64,000 nt of DNA. Source: RYN-230 sp963834705. Its GTDB lineage: Bacteria > Actinomycetota > Actinomycetes > Streptosporangiales > Streptosporangiaceae. The stretch lies in contig CAWICV010000015.1 of the NCBI GenBank assembly GCA_963834705.1, forward strand, positions 124,001 through 188,000. The letters run 5' to 3'. Shown here piece after piece: positions 1 through 8,953 of this stretch (position 1 is the first letter of the stretch; each line of letters opens with the position of its first letter). Made by a program: the position numbers and the translations under genes. A model generated the notes under the pieces. That model was given only the letters and a program-made list of their open reading frames with translations, did no database searches and was not told the origin of the DNA.

Positions 1-1324
1 CCTCGCGGAAGTCCTCGAGCAGCAGGGCGGCCAGGTCCCGGCTGACGCCCAGGCGGACCAGGATCCGCTGTACGGGGATGTCTGAGGCCGTTCCGGTGAG
101 GGTGTAGGCGGGCACCTGCCATCCCTTGTTGCGCAGCCGGTCGGCCAGGTCGAACAGCGTGTAGCCGGGGTCTTCGCCCTCCCGGATCCGCCAGGTGACC
201 GTCGGGATACCGGTGTTGGGGTTGCTGTCGCAGAGCAGCTCGAACGGTCCCTGCTTGACGATCTCGGCGGCCAGGTACTGGCCGATGTCATAGGACGCCT
301 GGTGGATGCGGCGGTAGCCCTCGTGACCGAGCCGGAGGAAGTTGTAGTAGCTGGCGATGATCTGCCCGGCCGGCCGGGAGAAGTTGATCTGGAACACCGG
401 CATGTCGCCGCCGAGGTAGTTCACGTGGAAGATCAGTTCCTCGGGGAGTTCGGCGGCATCGCGCCAGACGACCCAGCCCGCGCCCAGCGGGGCTAGCCCG
501 AACTTGTGCCCCGAGGCGCTGATCGACTTGACCCGGGGCAGCCGGAAGTCGAAGGCCACGTCGGGTGCGCAGAATGGGGCCAGGAAGCCGCCGCTGGCGC
601 CGTCCACGTGAATGTCAACGTCGAGGCCGGTATCGGCCTGCAACTTGTCCAGGGCGGCCGCCAGGTCGGCCACCGGCTCGTACGCGCCGGTGTAGGTGAC
701 GCCCAGGGTCGGCACGACCATGATCGTGTTCTCGTCCACCCGCTCCAGCATCGAGGCGGGATCCATCATGTACCGTCCCGGGGCCATCGGGACCTCGCGC
801 ATCTCGATGTCCCAGTAGCGGGCGAACTTGTGCCACACCACCTGCACCGGGCCGCACACCATGTTCGGGTTGTCGATCGGCTTCCCGTCCGCCCGGCGCT
901 TGGCCCGCCACCGCCACTTGGCCGCCATCCCGGCCAGCATGCACGCCTCCGACGAGCCGATGGCCGAGGCGCCCACGGTGTTGGCCGCCTCGGGCGCGTT
1001 CCACAGGTCGGCCATCATGTGCACGCACCGGCGCTCGATCTCTGCGGTCTGCGGATACTCATCTCTGTCGATCATGTTCTTGTTGATCGACAGCGCCATC
1101 AGGCCCATTACCTCGGGTTCCTCCCACGTCTGGCAGAACGTGGCCAGGTTCTGCCGCGCGTTGCCATCGAGCATCAGCTCGTCCGACACCAGCTGGAACG
1201 CATCCCTCGGCGGCGTCCCCTCCGCCGGGAACCGGTACTTGTGTATCGGCCGGGTCAGGTCGCGATCGGCGAACACGCAGTCATCAAGCTCATCACGGAC
1301 GGTCTCCCGGCTGTGCAGTGCCAT
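1..1324 (-). CDS. gadB: Glutamate decarboxylase (PLP-dependent), 3' end outside window
   Basis: Converts glutamate to GABA and CO2, consuming a proton; a cytosolic PLP enzyme. The minus-strand frame is open from an ATG at 1324 to the window edge (441 codons, against about 466 for the family), so only the last few dozen residues are missing. It starts MALHSRETVRDE and has the family signatures NTVGASAIGSSEA, DIHVDGASGGF and SASGHKFG. The PLP-binding lysine in HKFG is residue 274, close to Lys276 of the E. coli enzyme. The frame is clean, with no indels. The facing plus-strand frames are shadows. The next gene diverges from it. Sure of the family; acid resistance as its physiological role is inference. 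Confidence 0.95.
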   Translation of the reverse strand, partial: MALHSRETVRDELDDCVFADRDLTRPIHKYRFPAEGTPPRDAFQLVSDELMLDGNARQNLATFCQTWEEPEVMGLMALSINKNMIDRDEYPQTAEIERRCVHMMADLWNAPEAANTVGASAIGSSEACMLAGMAAKWRWRAKRRADGKPIDNPNMVCGPVQVVWHKFARYWDIEMREVPMAPGRYMMDPASMLERVDENTIMVVPTLGVTYTGAYEPVADLAAALDKLQADTGLDVDIHVDGASGGFLAPFCAPDVAFDFRLPRVKSISASGHKFGLAPLGAGWVVWRDAAELPEELIFHVNYLGGDMPVFQINFSRPAGQIIASYYNFLRLGHEGYRRIHQASYDIGQYLAAEIVKQGPFELLCDSNPNTGIPTVTWRIREGEDPGYTLFDLADRLRNKGWQVPAYTLTGTASDIPVQRILVRLGVSRDLAALLLEDFRE

Positions 1325-1456
1325 ATCAGCATCCCCTCGCACTGGTCCTGCTTCCGATGCTGCCCGGCAGCGTCTCACGCCGTCATCACCCCAGAGGGAG
1401 GATGAGTATCCGCTCACCCGTTCTGGAGGATTGAGCCGAGCGGATAGGACGTGTTC

Positions 1457-2317
1457 ATGGCCGGACGGGACGGCGGCGGCCGCGAGCTCAGCATCGGCGC
1501 CCCGGTGACGTTTGTGGATCATGTGCGCCCGGACGGCGTGATCGTTCGCTGGGAATCCCGCCACCACCGCAAGCACCTGAAGGCGCCTGCCGGGTCGACG
1601 TGGTGGGCGCCGCGGGCGCGGGGCTGGTGGATCGCCGTCCTGTTCGCCATCGGGTCGCTGCTGTTCGCCCTCGGCTCGATATCCGGCTACGCCAGCGCGG
1701 TGGGGACCGAGTGGGACAACGTCACGTTCTTCATCGGCTCGCTGTTCTTCACCTCGGCCGCGTTCTTGACCTACCGGGAGGCGGTCAACGCCGCCCCGGC
1801 CGCTGTCAATCCGGCGCACCGGCGGTTCTTCGCCTACCAGCCGAGGCGGATCGACTGGTGGGCCACTGGCGTGCAGTTCGCCGGGACCCTGTTCTTCAAC
1901 GTCAGCACCGGCACCGCCACCGTGGCTGGCCTGTCCGCGCAGGCTGCTCATCAGCACGTGTGGCGGCCCGACGCGATCGGCTCGGTCTGCTTCCTGGTGT
2001 CCAGCCTGCTGGCCTGGTATGAGGTCTGCCACGGCTGGGCTGCCTGGCGCCCAAAGGAGTGGTCGTGGTGGATCACCCTGGCCAACCTGGCCGGGTCGGT
2101 TGCCTTCGGCGTGTCTGCTATCGCCGCCTACGTCAATCCGCTCACCGGCCAGGTGCACAACGTCGGCAGAGCCAGCACACAGACTCTGATCGGCGCGGTG
2201 TGCTTCCTCATCGGCGCCCTGCTGCTGTTGCCGGAACGCACCGAGGAAACCCACGGCCAGGTAGTCGTGCCCGCCAGCGATGGCCGTCCTGACCTGCATG
2301 GAGCTACGGGGACTTGA
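1457..2317 (+). CDS. Multi-pass membrane protein, YrhK-like
   Basis: Predicted membrane protein of about 286 residues with a hydrophilic N-terminal region (about 55 residues) and roughly six hydrophobic segments (near residues 60-82, 90-108, 133-155, 171-190, 205-227 and 245-262). Two similar units of the type FFIGSLFFTSAAFLTY and GSVCFLVSSLLAWYE recall the YrhK domain. A GTG at 1451 in the same frame is an alternative start; I prefer ATG 1457, but no strong ribosome site decides it. It is transcribed away from gadB, so a link to acid stress is possible but not shown. No catalytic residues are visible. Confidence 0.7.
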   Translation: MAGRDGGGRELSIGAPVTFVDHVRPDGVIVRWESRHHRKHLKAPAGSTWWAPRARGWWIAVLFAIGSLLFALGSISGYASAVGTEWDNVTFFIGSLFFTSAAFLTYREAVNAAPAAVNPAHRRFFAYQPRRIDWWATGVQFAGTLFFNVSTGTATVAGLSAQAAHQHVWRPDAIGSVCFLVSSLLAWYEVCHGWAAWRPKEWSWWITLANLAGSVAFGVSAIAAYVNPLTGQVHNVGRASTQTLIGAVCFLIGALLLLPERTEETHGQVVVPASDGRPDLHGATGT

Positions 2318-2405
2318 TTGATCCTTGGACCAAGCATCGGGCGGAGCACTGCCGCCTATCAGCCGAACGGCAGCCGTCCAGCATCAGGCGAACCGTCCTG
2401 CCGTT

Positions 2406-2717
2406 CTAGCCCCCGATCAGTTTCGACCAGGTGCCATCGTCAACGACCCCGGACTGGGACAGCCCGAAAGCCTTCTGCTGAGCCTTGACCGCGGCCTCCG
2501 TGTTCGCGCCGAACACGCCATCGATCGTGACCGGGTTGCCAAGCGCAGTGCATAGGCCTTGCAGCCGGTGCACCATCCGGTCGTGCGGTGCGTCTTTGTC
2601 GCCGGCCTTCAGTTGGGGAAGAGTGATATTCACCGGTACCTCCTGCGATTGAAGTGACGCAGCCCCCGCCAGTACGGCTATTCCGGATAGTAACCATGGA
2701 TAGGCGCCCGCCACCAC
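2406..2717 (-). CDS. Small exported peptidoglycan-binding domain protein
   Basis: A 103-residue protein. The N-terminus (WLLSGIAVLAGAASLQ) is a signal peptide or membrane anchor. The C-terminal 55 residues match a PG_binding_1 repeat, with TIDGVFGANTEAAVKAQQ and a final DGTWSKLIGG. Such modules bind cell-wall peptidoglycan, usually attached to a hydrolase, but none is attached here. It stands alone between the membrane protein and tRNA-Lys. The first Met (GTG or ATG choice) is uncertain; the domain is clear. Confidence 0.75.
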   Translation of the reverse strand: MVAGAYPWLLSGIAVLAGAASLQSQEVPVNITLPQLKAGDKDAPHDRMVHRLQGLCTALGNPVTIDGVFGANTEAAVKAQQKAFGLSQSGVVDDGTWSKLIGG

Positions 2718-2827
2718 CTGGACGTCGGGCCCAAGGCGGCAAGAATGATCAAGGAACGGCCCGGAACGCCGTCAGCCATTACCGAAGCACACTTGTCAAG
2801 CCTCAGCCGAAGTGACACAAGTTACTG

Positions 2828-2872
2828 TGGGGCTGTGGCTGGTGGGGCTGGTGGGGCTGTGGGGCTGGTGGG
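2828..2872. repeat. G-rich short tandem repeat
   Basis: About 45 bases built from GTGGGGCTG and CTGTGGGG units, ending at the 3' end of tRNA-Lys on the other strand. It has several runs of four G and could form a G-quadruplex. Seen directly; function unknown. Confidence 0.6.
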
Positions 2873-2940
2873 GCGCCAGGGGCTCGAACCCTGAACCGAC
2901 GGATTAAAAGTCCGCTGCTCTGCCATTGAGCTAACGCCCC
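2869..2940 (-). tRNA. tRNA-Lys (anticodon TTT)
   Basis: The minus strand folds as a cloverleaf: acceptor GGGGCGT pairs with GCGCCCC, the D arm is normal, the anticodon stem GCGGA/TCCGT closes the loop CTTTTAA, and the T arm is CAGGG-TTCGAGC-CCTGG. The anticodon is TTT (Lys). No CCA is encoded. Confidence 0.95.
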
Positions 2941-3048
2941 GGCGCGGCCGGCCAGGCCGGCGCCGTCGCACGAAGCGTACCGACTCACCGGGCGGCCGCG
3001 CTTACCGGTGGCGGTCAACCGGGCCGCCTGGTAGCGCGTCGTATCGAT

Positions 3049-3404
3049 ATGACCACTAAGAGAAACGGCCGGGTCTGGGTCATCGGTCTGTCCGTGTTCG
3101 CGGCGCTCGTAATCATTGGCGGCCCGGCACGTGGTGGCCAAGGTGGACGACGAACTGACGCCGGCGCGCCGCGAGCATCACCACGCGGCCGGACGGCCCG
3201 CGGCCAGCCCACCCGCCCCGCCGCCTCGCCAGCCCGGCCACAGGCGTCGGCGCGGCGCTGCTATCCGGTCAGCGATGAGGGCACCTGCTACGAGTCGGGT
3301 GAGTACTGCCGCGCATCCGAGCGGGCATAGCTGGAATCGCCCGAGACGGCCAGACGATCGTTTGCCAGGAGAAGGACGGGCTGCGCTGGGTGCCGACCGG
3401 GTAA
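3049..3404 (+). pseudogene. Frameshifted small exported Cys-rich protein
   Basis: The first frame encodes a positively charged N-terminus and a membrane segment (VWVIGLSVFAALVIIGG), a Pro/Ala/Arg-rich linker, then CYPVSDEGTCYESGEYCR, and stops at 3330. The +1 frame just downstream continues naturally with AGIARDGQTIVCQEKDG and LRWVPTG, ending at 3404. Together they give the pattern of a known actinobacterial family: membrane anchor, low-complexity linker, and a C-terminal domain with four cysteines and a final W-x-P. One single-base indel near 3325 therefore splits the gene. It may be a true pseudogene or a sequence error. Function unknown. Confidence 0.65.
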
Positions 3405-3525
3405 CTGCACCTCCGCCCGAGCTGGGCTTGAGCGTGAGTGGCCACTTTTCACGCGTTGGTACGCACAATCCGGACAAAACCCCCATGAAACGCACCATTC
3501 GCGTGAAAGAAGTCCGGGACCATGA

Positions 3526-4860
3526 TCAATGGTCTGTCGCACTGTCGCCGCCTGGCCGAGGATCCTGGGCTACGCCTTCACCGGGGCGGTGGTCTTTGGC
3601 CGCGTGGTCTTTGGCCGCGTGCTCCTTGGCGGTGTGCGGCTTGGCCGCGTGCTCCTGGGCGCCGTGTTCTCCGGCGCGGTGGTCGTCGGCGCGGTGGTTG
3701 CGGGATGAGCGGCCCTTGGCCAGGCGGCCTTTGGCCGGGTGGTACCCGGCTGGACGGCCCGGCGCTGGCCGGAACGGCGCGATCTGCTGGGCTTTGTGCT
3801 TGCGCGGGCCGGACCAGAGGGCAGGGACGGCATGGACGGCCATGGCCACCCCGTACGCAGCGTGTTCGTAGTTGACCCGCCAGCCCAGGAAGTCGGGCCA
3901 CGCATCGGCCGGGTCCCGCTCGATCGGGAAGTCAACCTTGCGCATGTGAGCGATGCCCTTCAGGAAGTCGTCGTAGGTCAGGCTGATGCCCATCGCCACG
4001 TCCGGCTCATCCGGCACCGTTACGCCCAGCGCGCGGGCGATGTCGCTGAAGCACTGGAAGCCGCTGCGCAGGCACAGCCGGGCGGGCACGGTGGGGGCGG
4101 CGTCCGGGGACAACGCCAGGTACATCGCCGCCGAGTCGAGGACTGAGAGCAACGCGGTGACCCAGGAGGACAGTGGCCGGGGGGAACGGAACCGGACCAG
4201 CGGCAGGTACGTGGTGTGGCTTTCCGCGATGTCCGCCGCCCAGCGCTCCCACTGCTCGTAGAAGTCGGGCAGGGTGCCGATGGTGGACTGCCCGGAGCCC
4301 AGTGCGTAGTGCGTCCGGGCCAGCAGTTCCGGGCCCCAGGACGGCACGCCCGCGCGGGCGTTCAGCAGCGCGATGTCGGTCTCCCGGCGGTTGAACGCCG
4401 AGTACAGGGTGGGCAGGTAGGCAATCTGCAGGGTGACCGTGACCAGCCCGAAGAACGCCGCGGCGTACTGGACCAGCCGCTCGCCCCAGCCGTGCACGCT
4501 CGAATCGCCGATGAACCACAGCGCCGGGCCGGCCGTATCCAGCGCGTCGCTGAAGGTAGGCACGAACGGCCACAGCATCAGGGTGAAGCCCAGATAAGCG
4601 ACCGCGAGCCAGGCCACCAGCTGGAAGACGAGCAGGGTGGCCGCTTCCGCGGCGAGCACCCGGTCCCGCCGCTGGTAATCGCTGAGCGGCTTGGTGATCA
4701 GCTCGAACCAGGCATGATTGGCCCGGTCCACCCAGACCATCAGCCGTCCGCCGGCCGGCCGGGGCACGATCAGCGTCCCGACGACGCTGATCCCATCGGT
4801 GATGACCAGGAACAGCCCCAGGGCGAAGAATATGTAGCGGGCAAACAGCGGAACAGTCAT
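3526..4860 (-). CDS. Membrane protein, potassium-channel-like fold, with charged repeat tail
   Basis: A 444-residue protein. The first 170 residues hold about four hydrophobic segments (IFFALGLFLVITDGISVVG, LVFQLVAWLAVAYLG, LVQYAAAFFGLVTVTLQIAYL and the stretch before them), arranged as in bacterial two-TM ion-channel relatives. The usual selectivity filter T-x-G-[YF]-G-D is not present; the corresponding region reads WFIGDSSVHGWG. A soluble helical middle follows, then a tail of about 75 residues made of five-residue units such as EHAAK and DHAAK, rich in His, Lys and Asp. The tail is encoded by imperfect 15-base repeats at about 3580-3710. Ion transport is inference only. Confidence 0.7.
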   Translation of the reverse strand: MTVPLFARYIFFALGLFLVITDGISVVGTLIVPRPAGGRLMVWVDRANHAWFELITKPLSDYQRRDRVLAAEAATLLVFQLVAWLAVAYLGFTLMLWPFVPTFSDALDTAGPALWFIGDSSVHGWGERLVQYAAAFFGLVTVTLQIAYLPTLYSAFNRRETDIALLNARAGVPSWGPELLARTHYALGSGQSTIGTLPDFYEQWERWAADIAESHTTYLPLVRFRSPRPLSSWVTALLSVLDSAAMYLALSPDAAPTVPARLCLRSGFQCFSDIARALGVTVPDEPDVAMGISLTYDDFLKGIAHMRKVDFPIERDPADAWPDFLGWRVNYEHAAYGVAMAVHAVPALWSGPRKHKAQQIAPFRPAPGRPAGYHPAKGRLAKGRSSRNHRADDHRAGEHGAQEHAAKPHTAKEHAAKDHAAKDHRPGEGVAQDPRPGGDSATDH

Positions 4861-4866
4861 AGCCGC

Positions 4867-5163
4867 TTACCCGGGCTGGTCGAGCTGGACCCGGGCCGCG
4901 ACGTCGGGGTGGCGCCCCAGCCAGGACTGCGCGAACGGGCAGGACGGCACCACGACCAGGCCGTGCCCGGCCGCGTAGTTCACCGCCGCGCTGACCAGCT
5001 TCCCGCCGATCCCGTGGCCCTCCAGCTCGATGGGCACTTCGGTGTGCACGAGTATCAGCCGGCCGTTGCGGACCCGGTAGAACAGCTCGGCTTCTTTACC
5101 GGGGGACCCGGAGACGAACCGGGACCCGCTGGCGTCGTTACGCACCTCGGACGAATCGATCAT
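4867..5163 (-). CDS. Small GNAT-fold acetyltransferase (COG2388-like)
   Basis: A 98-residue protein with the short GNAT core: beta strands ending in RLILVHTEVP, the acetyl-CoA loop EGHGIGGKLV, and the diagnostic C-terminal motif CPFAQSWLGRHPD. I start it at the ATG at 5163 because that gives the usual family length; the frame stays open further upstream but is antisense to the next gene. These small enzymes are thought to acetylate an unknown substrate. It lies 6 bases from the channel-like gene on the same strand, suggesting cotranscription. Confidence 0.85.
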   Translation of the reverse strand: MIDSSEVRNDASGSRFVSGSPGKEAELFYRVRNGRLILVHTEVPIELEGHGIGGKLVSAAVNYAAGHGLVVVPSCPFAQSWLGRHPDVAARVQLDQPG

Positions 5164-5230
5164 CCGTCCATCGTCGCAGAACCAGCCCGCGCTGGCCGCC
5201 CGGCGGTCGCGGATGCGATGCTGGTGGGCG

Positions 5231-7657
5231 ATGACCGTGACCAGCACCGGCCGCAGCGCCGCGGCCCAGGCCGATCTGGCCGTGCTCGGCGAGATCCAGC
5301 AGCGGGTGCTGTGGCTGGCCACCCGCATCGTGGACGCGGCCAACCACGACCGGGATACCGGCGACGGCGTCAAGGTCGGCGGCCACCAGGCGTCCAGCGC
5401 CAGCCTGGTCAGCGCCATGACCGCGCTCTACTTCAGCTTCCTCGACGGGCCGGACAAGGTCAGCGTGAAGCCGCACGCCTCGCCGGTCTACCACGCCATC
5501 CAGTACCTGCTCAGCAACCTGGACCGCGGCTACCTGACCACGCTGCGCGCGTTCGGCGGCCTGCAGGCCTACCCGAGCCGGACCAAGGACCCGGACGGGC
5601 CCGACTTCTCCACCGGCTCGGTCGGCCTCGGCGCGGCCGCGCCGCTGTTCGCCGCGGCGGTCCGGCGGTACGTGGACGCGCACTTCGGCCCGCGGCCGCG
5701 GAGCCGGTTCATCGCGCTGATCGGCGACGCCGAACTGGACGAGGGCAACATCTGGGAGGCGGTCGCGGACCCGGCCACCGACGGGCTCGGCTCGGTCATG
5801 TGGATCGTGGACCTGAACCGGCAGTCGCTGGACCGGGTGGTGCCCGGGGTGCGCATCGCCCAGTGGGAGCAGCAGTTCACCGCGGCCGGCTGGCACGTGG
5901 TCGAGGCCAAATACGGCCAGCGGCTGGCCGCGGCGTTCGCCCGGCCCGGCGGCGGCCAGCTCCGCGGCTGGATCGACGCCATGCCGAACGAGCACTACCA
6001 GTCGCTGTTCGGCCTGGCCCCCGCGGAGTTGCGCGGCCGGTTCCTGGACGGGGCACCGCCGGAGGTGAGCCGGTTCTGCGCGGACATCCCGGATGGCGAA
6101 CTGGCCACCCTGGTCACCGACCTGGCCGGGCACGACCTGGGGTCGCTGCTGGACAGCTTCGCGCAGTGCGACGCGGAGAAGGACCGGCCCAGCGTGGTGT
6201 TCGTGTACACGGTCAAGGGCTGGGGGCTGCCGATCGCGGGCAACCCGCGGAACCACTCCGCGCTGCTGACCAGCGAGCAGATCGACGAGATGCGCACCCG
6301 GCTCAGGCTCACCCCGGAGACCGAGTGGGACCGGTTCGATCCGATGACCCCGGCCGGCCAGTGGACCGCGGCCCGGCGGGAGCAGCTGACCAGGCCGCCG
6401 CGGGCGCCCGCGCCCGCGTTGACCATCCCCGACGCCACCGGGATCCGGGCCAGCCGGGCACTGGCCACCCAGGAAGCGTTCGGCAGAATTCTGGTTGACC
6501 TGTCCCGGCGGGAAAGCGTGGCGCCCTACCTGGTCACGGCGGCGCCAGATGTGGCCACCTCGACCAACCTGGCCGGGTTCATCAACCGGGTGCGGGTGTT
6601 CAGCCCGGCCGCGCGGCGGGCGTGGGCCGATGATCCGGTGCTGAAGTGGTCTGAGGGACCGGAGGGGCAGCACATCGAGCTGGGTATCAGCGAGATGAAC
6701 CTGTTCCTGCTGCTCGGCCAGCTCGGGCTGGCCTGGGACCTGTCCGGCCAGCCGCTGCTGCCGGTGGGTACGGTGTACGACCCGTTCGTGCTGCGCGGGC
6801 TGGACGCGTTCATCTACTCGGTGTACTCGGGGGCGCGGTTCATCGTGGCCGGCACGCCGTCCGGGGTCACCCTGGCGCCGGAGGGCGGCGCGCACCAGTC
6901 CACGATCACCGCGTCGGTCGGGCTGGAGCTGCCCGGGGTCACGTTCATCGAGCCCGCCTACGCGGTGGCGCTGGACTGGCTGATGTGCGGCGCGTTGCAG
7001 GCCATCGCGGCGGCCACGGCCGCCCCGGGTGATGCCCCGCCCACCGCGCCATCCGGCGGCGGGCCGCCCGGGGCGGTGCCACCGGGCGCGGTGGACAGCG
7101 GCGCGTTCTACTTCCGGCTGAGCACCCGGGCCATTGACCAGCAGCCGTTCGCGGACGCGCGGGAGAGGCTGGGCGATGCGGTGCTGCGCAGGCAGGTGCT
7201 GGCCGGCGCGTACCGGCTGGCCGAGGCGGGGGACCTGGCCGAGGCCGCGCCCCGGGTGCATCTCGCGGGCTGCGGCGCGGTGCTGCCCGAGGTGCTGGCG
7301 GCCGCGGCTGAGCTTCGCGAGGAAGGAATCGCGGCCAGCGTGATCGACGTGACCTCGGCTGACCGGCTGTACCGGGCCTGGCAGCGGACGCTGCGGCAGG
7401 GCGTGCGCACCGCGACGGCACCGTCCATCCCCGGCGCGCTGCGCACCGCGTTCCCGGACCGGGCCCCGATCGTCACCGTGCACGATGCCGCCTCGCACAC
7501 GCTGAGCTGGCTCGGCTCCGCGCTCGGGGTACCTGCGGTCAGCCTGGGTGTGGACAGCTTCGGCCAGTCCGGCGCCGTCGCCGACCTGTACCGGGCGCAC
7601 GACCTGGACCCGGGCTCGATCGTCAACGCCGCGCTCGCGGCGCTGTCTCTAAGGTGA
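5231..7657 (+). CDS. Transketolase-like protein related to pyruvate dehydrogenase E1 (AceE type)
   Basis: ThDP-dependent enzyme of 808 residues. The N-terminal half has the AceE-like signatures GGHQASSASL, HASPVYHAIQYLL, STGSVGLGAAAP and the ThDP/Mg motif GDAELDEGN. The middle carries the pyrimidine-binding domain (LGISEMNLFLLLGQLGLAW, EGGAHQSTI) and the C-terminus a transketolase-type domain (GVDSFGQSG). I choose ATG 5231 over an upstream in-frame ATG (5213) because it begins the conserved part. The E2 and E3 genes of a dehydrogenase complex are not nearby, so it may act alone or on another 2-oxoacid. The reading frame is intact. Substrate not determinable from sequence. Confidence 0.85.
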   Translation: MTVTSTGRSAAAQADLAVLGEIQQRVLWLATRIVDAANHDRDTGDGVKVGGHQASSASLVSAMTALYFSFLDGPDKVSVKPHASPVYHAIQYLLSNLDRGYLTTLRAFGGLQAYPSRTKDPDGPDFSTGSVGLGAAAPLFAAAVRRYVDAHFGPRPRSRFIALIGDAELDEGNIWEAVADPATDGLGSVMWIVDLNRQSLDRVVPGVRIAQWEQQFTAAGWHVVEAKYGQRLAAAFARPGGGQLRGWIDAMPNEHYQSLFGLAPAELRGRFLDGAPPEVSRFCADIPDGELATLVTDLAGHDLGSLLDSFAQCDAEKDRPSVVFVYTVKGWGLPIAGNPRNHSALLTSEQIDEMRTRLRLTPETEWDRFDPMTPAGQWTAARREQLTRPPRAPAPALTIPDATGIRASRALATQEAFGRILVDLSRRESVAPYLVTAAPDVATSTNLAGFINRVRVFSPAARRAWADDPVLKWSEGPEGQHIELGISEMNLFLLLGQLGLAWDLSGQPLLPVGTVYDPFVLRGLDAFIYSVYSGARFIVAGTPSGVTLAPEGGAHQSTITASVGLELPGVTFIEPAYAVALDWLMCGALQAIAAATAAPGDAPPTAPSGGGPPGAVPPGAVDSGAFYFRLSTRAIDQQPFADARERLGDAVLRRQVLAGAYRLAEAGDLAEAAPRVHLAGCGAVLPEVLAAAAELREEGIAASVIDVTSADRLYRAWQRTLRQGVRTATAPSIPGALRTAFPDRAPIVTVHDAASHTLSWLGSALGVPAVSLGVDSFGQSGAVADLYRAHDLDPGSIVNAALAALSLR

Positions 7658-7676
7658 CCTCGGGCGCCGCGGGCGG

Positions 7677-8858
7677 TCAGCGGTAGGCGGAGATGCCGGT
7701 GATGGCCTGGCCGAGGGCCAGCGTGTGGATCTCCTCGGTGCCCTCGTAAGTAAGCACCGACTCCAGGTTGGCCGCGTGCCGGATCACCGGGTACTCCAGC
7801 GTGATCCCGTTGGCGCCAAGGATGGTCCGGGCCTGCCGGGCGATGTCCAGGGCGGCCCGCACGTTGCACATCTTGCCCAAGCTGACCTGCTCCGGGGTGA
7901 TCTCCCCGGCCTCCTTGAGCCGGCCCAGGTGCAGCGCCAGCAACTGGGCGCGCTGCAGGTCGGCCAGCATCCAGGCCAGCTTGCCCTGGATGAGCTGGAA
8001 ACTGCCGATCGGCTGGCCGAACTGCTCCCGGGTCCGGGCGTAGTCCGTGGCCGCCTCCAGGCAGGACCGGGCCGCCCCGGTCGCGCCCCAGGTGATGCCG
8101 TACCGCGCCTCGGACAGGCAGGACAGCGGCCCCTTGAGCCCGGACACCCCGGGCAGCATCGCCTCGGCGGGCAGCTTCACGCCATCGAAGTGCAGTTCGG
8201 AGCTGATCGACGCGCGCAGCGACAGCTTCTTGTGGATGTTCCGGGCGGTGAAACCCCGGGCGCTCTTGGGCACCAGGAAGCCGCGGATGCCGTCCGGCGT
8301 GCGCGCCCACACCACGGCGATATCGGCTACCGACCCGTTGGTGATCCACATCTTGGTGCCGTTCAGCACCCAGCCGGTCCCGTTCGGCTTGGCCGTGGTG
8401 GCCATGCTGCCCGGATCGCTGCCGTGATCCGGCTCGGTCAGCCCGAAACAGCCCACTGCCTCGCCGGCCGCCATCCGCGGCAGCCACTCCTCTTTCTGCT
8501 CATCCGAGCCGTACTTCCAGATCGGGAACATGGCCAGCGAGCCCTGCACGGAGACCAGGCTGCGCAAGCCCGAGTCGGCCGCTTCCAGCTCACGGCAGGC
8601 CACGCCATAGGCGACGGCGCCCATCCCGGCGCAGCCGTAGCCGGTCAGGTGCATCCCGAGCAGGCCCAGCTTGCCCAGCTCGGGGGCTAGTTCCCGGGGC
8701 AGCGTGCCGGCCTCGAACCAGTCCGCGACATGCGGCATGACCCGTTCCGCGGCGAATGCCCGAACCGTGTCGCGGACCAGGATCTCGTCCTGGCTCAGCT
8801 GTTTGTCGATCCGCAGCAGATCGAGCTCGGCGGCTAGCTGGCCTGCGGCGTTCGGCAT
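7677..8858 (-). CDS. gcdH: Acyl-CoA dehydrogenase, glutaryl-CoA dehydrogenase type
   Basis: FAD-dependent dehydrogenase of 393 residues (family about 390-410). It has the ACAD signatures CFGLTEPDHGSDPGSM (FAD and substrate binding), WITNGSVADIAVVWA and the C-terminal LTYEGTEEIHTLALGQAITG, whose Glu in TYEGT is the catalytic base in glutaryl-CoA dehydrogenases. Those enzymes convert glutaryl-CoA to crotonyl-CoA in lysine and tryptophan breakdown. It is convergent with the AceE-like gene, with a gap of only 19 bases. Family certain; the glutaryl-CoA substrate is likely from the C-terminal motif. Confidence 0.88.
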   Translation of the reverse strand: MPNAAGQLAAELDLLRIDKQLSQDEILVRDTVRAFAAERVMPHVADWFEAGTLPRELAPELGKLGLLGMHLTGYGCAGMGAVAYGVACRELEAADSGLRSLVSVQGSLAMFPIWKYGSDEQKEEWLPRMAAGEAVGCFGLTEPDHGSDPGSMATTAKPNGTGWVLNGTKMWITNGSVADIAVVWARTPDGIRGFLVPKSARGFTARNIHKKLSLRASISSELHFDGVKLPAEAMLPGVSGLKGPLSCLSEARYGITWGATGAARSCLEAATDYARTREQFGQPIGSFQLIQGKLAWMLADLQRAQLLALHLGRLKEAGEITPEQVSLGKMCNVRAALDIARQARTILGANGITLEYPVIRHAANLESVLTYEGTEEIHTLALGQAITGISAYR

Positions 8859-8953
8859 GGGCGGGTCCTTCCGGTCAACCGTTACCTACCCCACCAGCGT
8901 ATGCGTGCGGCGTTTGACTGTCTGGACCCAGTATGACCGGGAATGATCGAGGC

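Noticed and set aside
506..1508. Plus-strand frames over the glutamate decarboxylase
   Set aside because: Antisense shadows of a conserved enzyme; GC-rich codon bias keeps them open.
5138..7600. 820-codon minus-strand frame opposite the AceE-like gene
   Set aside because: Antisense shadow rich in Arg, Gly and Pro; the opposite strand encodes a complete ThDP enzyme.
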